This document shows, in pieces, positions 54,408 through 63,485 of a DNA stretch of 64,000 nt (positions within the stretch are counted from its first letter, which is position 1; every line of letters starts with the position of its first letter). The notes below the pieces were generated by a model. The model made no database searches. It was not told where the DNA came from and saw only the letters and a list, made by a program, of their open reading frames with translations. Source of the DNA: Acinetobacter sp. NCu2D-2 (GTDB taxonomy: Bacteria > Pseudomonadota > Gammaproteobacteria > Pseudomonadales > Moraxellaceae); contig NZ_CP015594.1 in the NCBI RefSeq assembly GCF_001647675.1, forward strand, positions 992,001 to 1,056,000, written 5' to 3'. Both the position numbers and the translations under genes were made by a program.

Positions 54408-55484
54408 ATGTTTATGCCGATGAATGCGATTGCAAAACTTAAAAAGCCGTTCGATGCACTGACTGAAAGTGTAGTGGACCAGTATGCAATTAATTTTTGG
54501 ATTCAAAAATTAAATCCGTTATGGTCTGTGAATCAGCCTTTGGGCAAGATCGTGCACAAAGAAGTGACTGCGACAGATACAATCAGTCTCAAGATTCAAG
54601 TGAACCGCTTATTTAAGTTTGGTGAAGCAGGGCAGCATCATCCAGTTTATGTTGTTGTGAATGGTATTCGTTACGAACGTAGCTATAGCTTGACTCAACT
54701 TGATGATCAGCATGTGTTGCTGACAGTTAAAAAAGTCAATAAAGGTAAAATCAGTAACTGGTTTGCCAATACTGCTAAAACAGGCGACATCATTGAATTT
54801 GGTCAACCGTTTGGTGATATGACGTTGCCGCAAGATGCATCGCCATTATTACTGTTGGCAGCGGGTAGTGGTATTACCCCAATGCTAAGCTTATTGACTG
54901 AACTCAATAAACAAAATGGATTTAATCGTCCAGTGCAGCTTTGGTATTGGGTTAAAAATAATCAAGATGCTGCTTTTGTTGCACGTTTTCAGCAAATAGC
55001 AGATAAGCACGCAGATTTTTCATTTAAAGTCTTTGCTACGCAAGCGGAACAGCCTGCTGAACGCATAAATGCATCTTATTTAGACAATACTCAAAACTTA
55101 GAGCAAACCACAGTATATGCCTGTGGTCCTTCAGGTTTTGTCAGCACAGTTGAAGAAATTTGTAGCGCTGCCAAAGCGGTAAAAACTGAAGCATTTAGCA
55201 TGAGCTTGGTGGATCAATCTGAAATTGGTTTCGTCAACATCATATTAACCAAGACCAATAAAACCGTGACCATTCCAAAAGGTCAGTCAATTTTAAGCAG
55301 TCTTGAGCAACAAAATATTAAACCAAACCACGGTTGTCGTATGGGTATTTGTAATAAATGTGCCTGCAACAAAGTGGAAGGTTCTACTAAAAATTTAGTC
55401 AACGGAGCACAGAATGCAGAGCCAGGTAACTTGCTTAAAATCTGTGTGAATTCAGCGCAAACTGACTTAGTCATTGACCTATAA
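54408..55484 (+). CDS. Ferredoxin reductase-type electron donor of a desaturase
   Basis: 358 aa. FAD domain with RSYSLTQ, NAD domain with LLAAGSGITPMLSLL and YACGPSGF, and a C-terminal plant-type 2Fe-2S ferredoxin with CRMGICNKC and a distal Cys in KICVNS. It passes electrons from NAD(P)H to the desaturase encoded 14 bp downstream, the usual DesB/DesC-type pairing. ATG at 54408 or 54414. Confidence 0.9.
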   Translation: MFMPMNAIAKLKKPFDALTESVVDQYAINFWIQKLNPLWSVNQPLGKIVHKEVTATDTISLKIQVNRLFKFGEAGQHHPVYVVVNGIRYERSYSLTQLDDQHVLLTVKKVNKGKISNWFANTAKTGDIIEFGQPFGDMTLPQDASPLLLLAAGSGITPMLSLLTELNKQNGFNRPVQLWYWVKNNQDAAFVARFQQIADKHADFSFKVFATQAEQPAERINASYLDNTQNLEQTTVYACGPSGFVSTVEEICSAAKAVKTEAFSMSLVDQSEIGFVNIILTKTNKTVTIPKGQSILSSLEQQNIKPNHGCRMGICNKCACNKVEGSTKNLVNGAQNAEPGNLLKICVNSAQTDLVIDL

Positions 55485-55498
55485 GCGAGTTCTATCCT

Positions 55499-56593
55499 AT
55501 GAATATGCCTGTAAAATTCCAATATTTTAAAAATCCAAAAAACCGTGAATTAAGTGAAGTAGAACTTGCTGAATTGGCTCGTGAACTCGATGCAATCAAA
55601 CAAGAAGTGTTGGATGACTTAGGTGAAAAAGACGCGAAATATATTCGCCGTGTCTATTCTGCAATTCGTTATTCGTCGATTGCAGGTCGTGCATTATTGT
55701 TTGCAGGCTGGTTCCCACCTGCATGGGTTTTAGGCACAGGTTTACTTGGTTTTGCCAAAATCATGGAAAACATGGAGCTTGGTCATAACGTCATGCATGG
55801 TCAGTATGACTGGATGAATGATCCTAAATTGAATGGTCAAACCTACGAGTGGGATATTGTCGGTACATCGGATAACTGGCGTCAAACCCACAACTATAAA
55901 CATCATACTTATACCAATATTAAAGGTATGGATGATGATATTGGTTATGGCTTGGTGCGTTTGTTCCCAGAACAACGCTGGAAACCATTCTATTTATTCC
56001 AACCGATTTATAGCATTCCATTCTGCTTATTGTTCCAATGGGGTGTAGCGATTCAAAACTTGGAATTGGGTAAATACTTCAAAGGTCGTAAAACTGCTGA
56101 GCAGACCAAAGAAGAATGGAAACCAATGCAACGCAAAATTGGCAAGCAATTGTTCAAAGACTATGTGTTCTTCCCACTCATTGCGGGTCCTGCTGCATTA
56201 CCTGTATTGGCAGGTAACTGTGTGGCAAATGGTTTACGTAATATTTGGACATTTAGTATTATTTTCTGTGGTCACTTCACGAAAGATGTCGAAGTTTTCC
56301 CGAAATCGGTACTTGAAAATGAAAGCCGTGGTCATTGGTATATGCGCCAAATCCGTGGTTCTTCAAACTTAACGGGTTCTGAGTTTTTCCATATCTTGAC
56401 TGGTCATTTAAGCCATCAAATTGAACATCACTTGTATCCTGATGTACCTGCGCGTCGTTATCGTCAAATGGGTCCAAAAGTACAAGCTGTATGTGAAAAA
56501 TATGGTTTGAACTACAACAATGCAAGTTTGGTGAAACAGTACGGCAGCGTGCTTAAACGTATTGTGAAATACGCTTTCCCATTTAAGAAATAA
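55499..56593 (+). CDS. Membrane fatty-acid desaturase
   Basis: 364-aa integral membrane di-iron desaturase. His boxes GHNVMHG (about 98-104), THNYKHHTYTN and HQIEHHLYPD, with hydrophobic spans between. It introduces a cis double bond into saturated acyl chains, probably acyl-CoA in phospholipid supply. Regulated, by context, with the TetR gene. Followed by a terminator. Confidence 0.93.
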   Translation: MNMPVKFQYFKNPKNRELSEVELAELARELDAIKQEVLDDLGEKDAKYIRRVYSAIRYSSIAGRALLFAGWFPPAWVLGTGLLGFAKIMENMELGHNVMHGQYDWMNDPKLNGQTYEWDIVGTSDNWRQTHNYKHHTYTNIKGMDDDIGYGLVRLFPEQRWKPFYLFQPIYSIPFCLLFQWGVAIQNLELGKYFKGRKTAEQTKEEWKPMQRKIGKQLFKDYVFFPLIAGPAALPVLAGNCVANGLRNIWTFSIIFCGHFTKDVEVFPKSVLENESRGHWYMRQIRGSSNLTGSEFFHILTGHLSHQIEHHLYPDVPARRYRQMGPKVQAVCEKYGLNYNNASLVKQYGSVLKRIVKYAFPFKK

Positions 56594-56605
56594 AATGTCC
56601 TAATA

Positions 56606-56638
56606 AAAAACTCCTCCATTGATGGAGGATTTTTTTTA
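56606..56638. terminator. Bidirectional rho-independent terminator
   Basis: Stem TCCTCCAT / ATGGAGGA with TG loop, A-run and T-run, between converging desaturase and HAD genes. Confidence 0.88.
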
Positions 56639-57271
56639 TTCAGTAGAAATGCGTGGCAAATCTTTCGTTTGACCGACCATATAAGGCTGATGAGAAAGGC
56701 TGAGCATTTCAAGATCTTCATGACTGTTGCCATAGGCATAAATTGTTTGCAATTGCTCTAATGAAAATTGCTGAATAATTCTTTGCTTTTTATGCGTGTT
56801 ACTACAATCTTCAGTGGTATAGCGGCCGGTTAGAATGCCTGACTTGACTTCAACTTTGCTGCAAATCACATCTATCCCAAGCTGCTCAGCCACGTCTTTT
56901 AAATACAGATCAACGGTTGCAGAGACTAAAACCACTCGATGATGTTGTGCTTGGTGCTGTAGTAATTGTTTTAATAACTCAGGATGAAGATTTTGCAGTA
57001 ATTTTAGAACGTAGTGTTGCCTTTTTATTGAAATATCTTTAACTGTTATGCCTTTAAACATGGCTTGATAAAGTTTTGGGCGCATTTTATGTGCAGGGTA
57101 CAGTTTGGCGTAATAGGCTAAAATCCAAGGCAAAATAGGAATGCCACGGCGAATAATATGTCGTTTGGACAGTGTATAGAAGATGAACCCTGTAAAGCTA
57201 TCATGCGGATACAGGGTGCCATCGAAATCAAATAAGGCTAGAGTTTCATTTTGCGAATGCGATGCATGCAT
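56636..57271 (-). CDS. HAD-IB family phosphatase
   Basis: 211 aa. Motif I LFDFDGTLYPHDSF with two catalytic Asp, motif II VLVSATVDLYL, and motif III YAYGNSHEDLEML. Substrate class may be phosphoserine-like or lipid phosphate; not resolvable. The start overlaps the end of the upstream DUF1615 gene by 34 bp, so the two are coupled. Confidence 0.88.
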   Translation of the reverse strand: MHASHSQNETLALFDFDGTLYPHDSFTGFIFYTLSKRHIIRRGIPILPWILAYYAKLYPAHKMRPKLYQAMFKGITVKDISIKRQHYVLKLLQNLHPELLKQLLQHQAQHHRVVLVSATVDLYLKDVAEQLGIDVICSKVEVKSGILTGRYTTEDCSNTHKKQRIIQQFSLEQLQTIYAYGNSHEDLEMLSLSHQPYMVGQTKDLPRISTE

Positions 57272-58443
57272 GATTCATAGCGACCATTAACACGGGATGC
57301 AAACCAATTGGTGTTGTAGTCTCGGCTTAATTTCGGACCGGTAATCACTACTTCAGGCATAATGGCGTATACAGGTTCTTTACCTGTTTTTTCCTTATAA
57401 AGCTTAGTGAGCGCTTTATAGGTCATCGTGTCTTCAAAATCTTTATCTTTTTCTTTTTTCAAATCTGCACGAATTTGACGTTCAGTGATAATAAAATTGT
57501 TTTTAGCAAAGACACTAATCAGCTCACGTTCAGACTGACTTTTTTGTGAGCGGACGCTACCATCTTTGGTGTATAGCAGTAAGTCACCATCTAAATCTAA
57601 GGCAGTTTCAGTTAAGTCATTCAGCATACTTTGGAAGGCTGCATTGCGGCTTGAATACATGCCTGAGTTATAGTCACCAAAACGATAAATTGGCTTGTCA
57701 TAATCTGCTGGGTACATCATTAAACGATGGATGCCGTAGTACAAACCACCATACTGACTATATAAATCGGTACGGAGTTCCGCCATATTTCCGCCTTGGC
57801 GTTTATGTTCTTTGGCATAGCCAATATGGACTTGCATGGAGCCTAAGGTGGTAATTGGATTCAGCTTTTCACCAATATTTTGACCGACTAATTTTGCAGC
57901 ACCTGTCAGTGCGCTGACATGATAATGCTTGGTCATATAGTCAAATATTTCACGATATAATTCATCAAGTTCACGTTCAGTTTTCACGCGACGCATTTGA
58001 CTTAAATAGTTATCTTCAGGACTAGGCTGATTTTTGAGGACTTCTTGGAAATAGCCCGCAATCGTTCCACCAATTTTTTCACCGAGTTTTTCAGTGAATT
58101 TTTCTTCTAAACGATCTTGAACTTCTTTAACCGCTTTTTCACCTAAGCCGGGCACAGCAGGGTCGGGATGAAAGTTAGATTCTTGGTCAACTACAGCCAC
58201 AATCGTGCAAATATTTTCTTTGGTCTGAGGAATACCGAGCTGATCCGTAATATCGTAAATATCATTTGCCCAAGAAGTACGATCATTGACACGTGGTGGA
58301 ATAGCTTTACGAATTTGTTCAGCATCCATGGTTGGTTCATCTGTTTTCCACCAAGAGCCGTTGCCACAGCCAGTAAGGCCAAGTGAGAGTGCCAAGACAG
58401 ACAGCATTTTTGCTGGCAAATAAGAGTCAACAATTTTGTTCAT
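57238..58443 (-). CDS. DUF1615 lipoprotein
   Basis: 401 aa. Lipoprotein signal with lipobox LTGC (Cys about residue 26). ICTIVAVVDQESNFHPDP has the Glu-Ser pair of lytic transglycosylase-like folds, and MYPADYDKPIYRFGDYNSGMYSSRNAAFQ is the DUF1615 signature region (key block FGDYNSG). Possibly a cell-wall enzyme anchored in the outer membrane; unproven. Overlaps the HAD gene. Confidence 0.85.
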   Translation of the reverse strand: MNKIVDSYLPAKMLSVLALSLGLTGCGNGSWWKTDEPTMDAEQIRKAIPPRVNDRTSWANDIYDITDQLGIPQTKENICTIVAVVDQESNFHPDPAVPGLGEKAVKEVQDRLEEKFTEKLGEKIGGTIAGYFQEVLKNQPSPEDNYLSQMRRVKTERELDELYREIFDYMTKHYHVSALTGAAKLVGQNIGEKLNPITTLGSMQVHIGYAKEHKRQGGNMAELRTDLYSQYGGLYYGIHRLMMYPADYDKPIYRFGDYNSGMYSSRNAAFQSMLNDLTETALDLDGDLLLYTKDGSVRSQKSQSERELISVFAKNNFIITERQIRADLKKEKDKDFEDTMTYKALTKLYKEKTGKEPVYAIMPEVVITGPKLSRDYNTNWFASRVNGRYESCMHRIRKMKL

Positions 58444-58523
58444 GGGCAGAAATCAGGTTCCAAGAGATGAGTGAACAAGTCAGATGCAGTATACTATGCT
58501 CATCGAGAAAGTGATGAATTTAT

Positions 58524-59549
58524 ATGTATATTGGTCCGTATCAACTGTCAAATAATCTGATCGTTGCACCGATGGCAGGTGTGACTGACCGTCCATTTCG
58601 TACCCTATGCAAGTACTTTGGCGCGGGGCATGCCGTCAGTGAAATGATGACATCTGATAAAACCTTACGTATGAGTAAGAAAAGTTTATATCGTGCCAAT
58701 TTTGATGGTGAGCTTGCACCGATTTCTGCACAAATTGCCGGTTCTGAGCCAGCCGATATGGCAGAAGCCGCTCGTTACCAAGTTGCAAATGGTGCGCAAA
58801 TTGTTGACATTAATATGGGCTGTCCAGCCAAAAAAGTCTGCAACAAACTGGCTGGTTCAGCGTTGCTCAAAGATGAAGATTTGGTGGCCCGTATTTTAGA
58901 TGCTGTGGTGGCTGCAGTCGATGTACCTGTGACTTTAAAAACCCGTTTGGGATATTTAAACGGGCATGAAAATATTATGCGTGTCGCCAAACGTGCCGAA
59001 GAAGCAGGCATTGCAGCACTCGCATTGCATGGTCGTACCCGTGAAGATATGTATTTAAATACAGCACGATATTCTTTAATTAAAGATGTGAAAGAAATGT
59101 TGAATATTCCCGTGATTGCCAACGGGGATATTGATAGTCCTGAAAAAGCCAAATATGTCCTTGATTATACGGGTGTAGATGCGGTGATGATTGGTCGTGC
59201 TGCGCAAGGTCGTCCGTGGATTTTCCGTGAAATCGGACATTATTTAAAGACTGGCGAACATTTGGCTGCACCAAGTATTCAAGAAGTGAAAGATGTTTTG
59301 CTCGGGCACTTGTCTGAACTTTATGAATTTTATGGCGAATATTCAGGTTGCCGGATTTCGCGTAAACATATTGCTTGGTACACCAAAGGTTTACGTTCAA
59401 GCAATGAGTTTCGCCAAAATATGTATAAAGTTGAAAGTACAGCCGATCAATATAAAGTGGTCGAAGATTACTTTAATCACTTGCTTGATCATGGTGAGAT
59501 CATGAGTGATATTCAAATGGAACAAGTGAATTTACTCGAAAATTCATAA
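58524..59549 (+). CDS. dusB: tRNA-dihydrouridine synthase B
   Basis: FMN enzyme reducing uridines in the tRNA D-loop (U17 by DusB). 341 aa. APMAGVTDRPFR at the N-terminus, NMGCPAKKVCNKLAGSALL with the catalytic Cys, LHGRTREDMY, VIANGDIDS and MIGRAAQGRPWIF. The GxxDRPFR and length favour DusB over DusA/C. In many gammaproteobacteria dusB is linked to fis; fis is not seen downstream here. Confidence 0.94.
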   Translation: MYIGPYQLSNNLIVAPMAGVTDRPFRTLCKYFGAGHAVSEMMTSDKTLRMSKKSLYRANFDGELAPISAQIAGSEPADMAEAARYQVANGAQIVDINMGCPAKKVCNKLAGSALLKDEDLVARILDAVVAAVDVPVTLKTRLGYLNGHENIMRVAKRAEEAGIAALALHGRTREDMYLNTARYSLIKDVKEMLNIPVIANGDIDSPEKAKYVLDYTGVDAVMIGRAAQGRPWIFREIGHYLKTGEHLAAPSIQEVKDVLLGHLSELYEFYGEYSGCRISRKHIAWYTKGLRSSNEFRQNMYKVESTADQYKVVEDYFNHLLDHGEIMSDIQMEQVNLLENS

Positions 59550-59568
59550 AAATTAAGTCATTTAATCT

Positions 59569-59600
59569 AAAAAAGGCACTGATTGATCGTGCCTTTTTTA
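59569..59600 (+). terminator. Rho-independent terminator of dusB
   Basis: Stem AAAGGCAC / GTGCCTTT with a 9-nt loop and T-run. Confidence 0.85.
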
Positions 59601-59786
59601 TACCCAATGAGTATTTAAAGACTACCTGATTCATACAGGCTTAGTATTTCTATACATTGGCTAGCTTGCTTAATACTTAAGATGACAAGATTAAGACATT
59701 ATTAACGTGAATCTTCTCTACCATAAAATGCTGTGTCGCAAGAAGTAACACAAGTCTTGAGAGAATACGGTAAAGGGAGAGAAAAG

Positions 59787-60415
59787 ATGACGAATCACAC
59801 AAATCAAAAGTATGACCAGACAGCAATACCGATCCATTCCACAACTCAACAAGAACAACAGCAAGTTCAATCACAGGTGCCACCAAGTGATACGATTCAA
59901 AATAGTCCACCGACGAGCCCAAATGCTCGAGAAGATTTAACTAAACCTATTAGTGACAACAAGCGTGTGCCTGATATGAATGAAAGTGATGACCATGTTG
60001 TTGCGACAGGTGCAGGAACAGTAGGTGGAGCAGCTGTTGGCGCTGTTGCAGGTTTAGTCGGTGGACCTCCAGGTGCATTGGTTGGCGGTTTAATTGGTGG
60101 TGTATTGGGGGTATCGCAGGTGCGGATATTGCCGAAGGGGATCATCCTGAAGAAGACAAATATTGGCGAGAGCAATATAAACACACGCCTTATTATGAGC
60201 AAAGTCAGCGTACTTATGGTGAGCTAGATTATGACAGGGATTATCGTGAAGCCTATCGTTTAGGTTATCGAAATCATCATGATGCATCACATACGTTTAA
60301 TGATGCTGAAACAGATTTACGAACTGAATGGGAAAAAGTCAAAGGCGAGTCACGTCTAACTTGGGAAGAAGCCAAGTTTGCCGTGAAAGATGCGTGGGAT
60401 CGTTTAAAACGTTAA
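59787..60415 (+). pseudogene. Glycine-zipper protein gene with one-base frameshift
   Basis: From the ATG at 59787 (GGGAGAG upstream) the frame encodes a hydrophilic N-terminus and a glycine zipper (GAGTVGGAAVGAVAGLVGGPPGALVGGLIGG). It then breaks at a run of five G (60107-60111). Adding one G restores a 209-aa protein continuing GGVLGGIAGADIAEG, then YREAYRLGYRNH and LTWEEAKFAVKDAWDRLKR to a TAA at 60413. The C-terminus resembles stress-related zipper proteins of this genus. Either a real deletion, a contingency tract, or a sequencing error. Confidence 0.8.
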
Positions 60416-60425
60416 TCTGAATGAA

Positions 60426-60457
60426 AAAAGAAAACCTCCGATGGGAGGTTTTCTATT
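60426..60457. terminator. Bidirectional rho-independent terminator
   Basis: Stem GAAAACCTCC / GGAGGTTTTC with GATG loop. A-run on the left and weak T content on the right. Confidence 0.8.
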
Positions 60458-60473
60458 GTCTAAAGGATAAAAC

Positions 60474-61514
60474 CTAGCTCATCATTTCTAGTACGAGTTG
60501 ATTAATTAAATCAGCAGCTTCGAGTTCACGAATCATTGCTGCATTTGAACCTGCCCAAAATGCGCCATAGCCTTGATCCCCCTGTTTGGATGCCGCAGCA
60601 TGGAGTCGTTTTGCTAAATCGTATGTATAAGGATAAGCGGGTGCATCTAAACGATTGGGTGTATCAATATCGGTATGCCAATGATTAATAATGCCGCGAG
60701 CTGGACGCCCGGAAATACTTGCAGTGACTTGTGTGAGCGGTTTAGAGAGCAAGGCTTTACGATAATATTCATTGGCATTGGAAGTTTTACATTGGACAAA
60801 AGCTGTACCGAGTTGAACGGCTTCTGCACCTAAGTCAAGAATTTCACGCGCTTGCATCCCATTCATAATGCCGCCAGCAGCAACGATGGGCAGTGAGCAA
60901 TATTGTTTAACGAGACGGACGAGATTATTGGTTTTGACTGATGCATCAAATTTGGTATTAAAAATCCCGCGATGTCCACCTGCCTCAATGCCTTGCGCAA
61001 TAATGACATCTATACCTGCAGCTTCTATCGCACGCGCTTCAGCTAAATTGGTGGCTGAGACCATCGTAATAATACCCGCATCTTTTAAGGCTTGAATTTG
61101 ATGCGGATGAGGCAGTCCAAAATGAAAACTCACGGCTTTGGGCCTAGTTTCTAACACCAAATTTAAAAAGCCATCATTGTCCTTAAAACTTGGATAAATA
61201 CAGTTTAATGTACTAGGAGGATGACTGCCAAAAGAGGCGAAAACTGAATCAAATTGTGCAATCCATTTTTGAGCAATTTCTGCATCCAACGCTTCTGTTT
61301 CATGACAAAAGAAATTCACTTGAAAGGGTTGGTCGGTCAGTTCTTGTGTTTTTAAAATTTCTTCACGAGCTTTCTGGATTGTACTTGCACCTAAACCGAG
61401 TGAGCCTAAACCACCTTGATTGGATACTTCAGCTGCCAGTTCAGGGGTCGAAACACCTGCCATTGGTGCAAGAAAGATCGGATGTCGGATTCCAAATTTA
61501 TCCAATAAAGACAT
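60474..61514 (-). CDS. Nitronate monooxygenase-like flavoprotein
   Basis: 346 aa from the ATG at 61514 (AGGAG 7 bp upstream; frame open to 61568). FMN TIM barrel of the 2-nitropropane dioxygenase family: IFLAPMAGVSTPELAAEVS, GGLGSLGLG, IAQGIEAGGHRG with the catalytic His region, VAAGGIMNG and VQLGTAF. It oxidises alkyl nitronates or acts as an NADH:quinone reductase; not distinguishable here. Confidence 0.9.
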   Translation of the reverse strand: MSLLDKFGIRHPIFLAPMAGVSTPELAAEVSNQGGLGSLGLGASTIQKAREEILKTQELTDQPFQVNFFCHETEALDAEIAQKWIAQFDSVFASFGSHPPSTLNCIYPSFKDNDGFLNLVLETRPKAVSFHFGLPHPHQIQALKDAGIITMVSATNLAEARAIEAAGIDVIIAQGIEAGGHRGIFNTKFDASVKTNNLVRLVKQYCSLPIVAAGGIMNGMQAREILDLGAEAVQLGTAFVQCKTSNANEYYRKALLSKPLTQVTASISGRPARGIINHWHTDIDTPNRLDAPAYPYTYDLAKRLHAAASKQGDQGYGAFWAGSNAAMIRELEAADLINQLVLEMMS

Positions 61515-61720
61515 GAGTTTGCTCCTAGTAACTCCCTTTACTTTGCCTCTGCAGATGAAAATAAGCAAATCATAATGGTTATTTTATTTTGAAATAACCA
61601 ATAAATTTTACAAAGTATTTACATTTGGTACGACAGGGTTTGTCGCTTGAAATGTAAGATGAACAGAGATGGTGATGTGAATATTTTATAATATATTTTT
61701 GGTCATTATCTCCCGAACAC

Positions 61721-62980
61721 ATGTCTGATCGTATCCGTGAAAAACTGCAAATTTTAGCCGATGCTGCCAAATATGATGTGTCCTGTTCATCGAGTGGCAG
61801 TAAGCGTCAAAACAAAGATAAAGGCTTGGGCAATACCGGTAATGGTATTTGTCATAGCTATACTGAAGATGGTCGCTGTGTCTCATTACTGAAAATACTG
61901 TTTTCCAATGTCTGTATTTTTGACTGTGCCTATTGTGTCTCTCGTCGTTCCAATGACGTAAAACGTGCTGCATTTACCGTGCAGGAAGTGGTCGATCTGA
62001 CCATGAATTTTTATCGCCGTAATTATATTGAAGGGCTGTTTTTAAGTTCGGGAATTTTTAAATCAGCAGATTACACCATGGAGCGGATGTTGCAGGTGGT
62101 GAAAAAGCTGCGTCTTGAAGAAAATTTTAATGGTTATATTCATCTCAAAACCATTCCCGGAGCATCGCAGGAGATCATTACTGAAGCGGGTTTATATGTC
62201 GACCGGATGAGTATCAACCTGGAAATGCCAACCGAAGCAGGCCTGCAAAAGTTTGCCCCAGAGAAAACCCATACAGAAGTGCAAAAAGATCTGGGAATTG
62301 TGCGGGATCGCCTAATCCAGTTGAAAGATGAACGTAAGATCATCAAATCCGTTCCCAAATTTGTTCCCGCAGGGCAGACCACGCAAATGGTGGTCGGTGC
62401 GCATAGTGAAACGGACAAAGATATTATTTTGATGGCTGATCGGCACTACAAGGAATTTAAGCTGAAACGCGTGTATTTTTCTGGCTATATTCCAATTAAC
62501 CCCGAAGAAAAAGCCTTACCCGTAATCGGCTCAGCGCCACCCTTATTAAGAGAAAATCGTCTATATCAGTCTGACTGGCTGATGCGTTTTTATGGATTTT
62601 CAGCGGATGAAATTGTGGATGACCAGCATCCAAATCTGGACCTAGATATTGATCCAAAGCTGAGCTGGGCTTTACGTCATCCTGAGGCCCTCCCGGTTGA
62701 TATTAACCGAGCCGACTACAAAATAATTTTACGCGTGCCGGGCATTGGAGTACGTTCTGCCAAAAAGATTGTACAGGCACGCCGTTTTGGTCAGATTCAT
62801 ATCGACCAACTGAAAAGGATGGGCGTGGCGTATAACCGAGCGCAGCATTTTATTCGCTGTGCAGATACACCAAAATTTAAAAAGGAGCAGCAATCCTATC
62901 AAATTCGCCAACAGATTTTGATGTCAGGACAATCTAAGTATCAGCAGCAATTGTCTCCACAACTCGGATTTGGGTTCTAA
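61721..62980 (+). CDS. Radical-SAM DNA modification/repair-type protein (TIGR03916-like)
   Basis: 419 aa. Radical-SAM cluster motif CIFDCAYC (Cys-x3-Cys-x2-Cys at about 71-78), preceded by a conserved N-terminus, SSSGSKRQNKDKGLGNTGNGICHSYTEDGRC (key blocks SSSGS, GICHSY, GRC). A helix-hairpin-helix DNA-binding motif near the C-terminus, LRVPGIGVRSAKKIVQARRFG (about 330-350). The family is known only as a putative DNA modification/repair enzyme and is always paired with a DUF4130 partner. Here it is immediately followed by it with overlapping stop/start (TAATG). Somewhat richer in GC than neighbours. Confidence 0.88.
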   Translation: MSDRIREKLQILADAAKYDVSCSSSGSKRQNKDKGLGNTGNGICHSYTEDGRCVSLLKILFSNVCIFDCAYCVSRRSNDVKRAAFTVQEVVDLTMNFYRRNYIEGLFLSSGIFKSADYTMERMLQVVKKLRLEENFNGYIHLKTIPGASQEIITEAGLYVDRMSINLEMPTEAGLQKFAPEKTHTEVQKDLGIVRDRLIQLKDERKIIKSVPKFVPAGQTTQMVVGAHSETDKDIILMADRHYKEFKLKRVYFSGYIPINPEEKALPVIGSAPPLLRENRLYQSDWLMRFYGFSADEIVDDQHPNLDLDIDPKLSWALRHPEALPVDINRADYKIILRVPGIGVRSAKKIVQARRFGQIHIDQLKRMGVAYNRAQHFIRCADTPKFKKEQQSYQIRQQILMSGQSKYQQQLSPQLGFGF

Positions 62981-63468
62981 TGGCACGTTATTGTTTTGAT
63001 GGCACCATGACCGGTCTTTTAAGCTGTGTATTTCGTGCTTTTGAGTTTAAAGAGTTTGATGTCCGTGTGACGGCCAATCCACATGCGCAGAATGGGCTAT
63101 TTGATGATTTTATTTATGTAGCCTCAAATGATGTGCATGGTCAGCGGGTTTGGCAGGGCTTCAAACAAAAAGTATCGAGTAGCAGTTTACGGGCCTTTTA
63201 TTTTGCGTTCTTGTCAGAACAGGAAGATGCGTTTCAGATTTTATTTGATTTCGCAGTCTATGTGTTTAAAAACCAACGTCCCATAGATAAAGATTATGGT
63301 CACCATGCAGTGATTGGGATGTCGCAATGGGCCAAGCAAGTCGGGCGTGAAAAGCACCGTATGGAAGCCTTTGTGCGCTTTAAAAAATGTAAAGATGGCT
63401 TATTTTTGAGTTTGGTGAAACCTGATTTTAATGTGCTGCCCATTATTACCAAGCACTTTAAGGCATAG
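62980..63468 (+). CDS. DUF4130 partner protein, truncated by an IS
   Basis: 162 aa. The TIGR03915-type protein that accompanies the radical-SAM enzyme: YCFDGTMTGLLSCVFRAFEF, VWQGFKQKVS, MEAFVRFKKCKDGLFLSLVKPDFNVLPIITKHF. Family members normally continue past this IxxHF for about 80-100 residues with a D.RWLIYDxKR-type stretch. Here the frame ends two codons later in sequence that belongs to the IS. The gene is thus cut at its 3' end and probably disabled. Start overlaps the previous stop. Confidence 0.85.
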   Translation: MARYCFDGTMTGLLSCVFRAFEFKEFDVRVTANPHAQNGLFDDFIYVASNDVHGQRVWQGFKQKVSSSSLRAFYFAFLSEQEDAFQILFDFAVYVFKNQRPIDKDYGHHAVIGMSQWAKQVGREKHRMEAFVRFKKCKDGLFLSLVKPDFNVLPIITKHFKA

Positions 63469-63485
63469 GTATCTACACAATTTCC

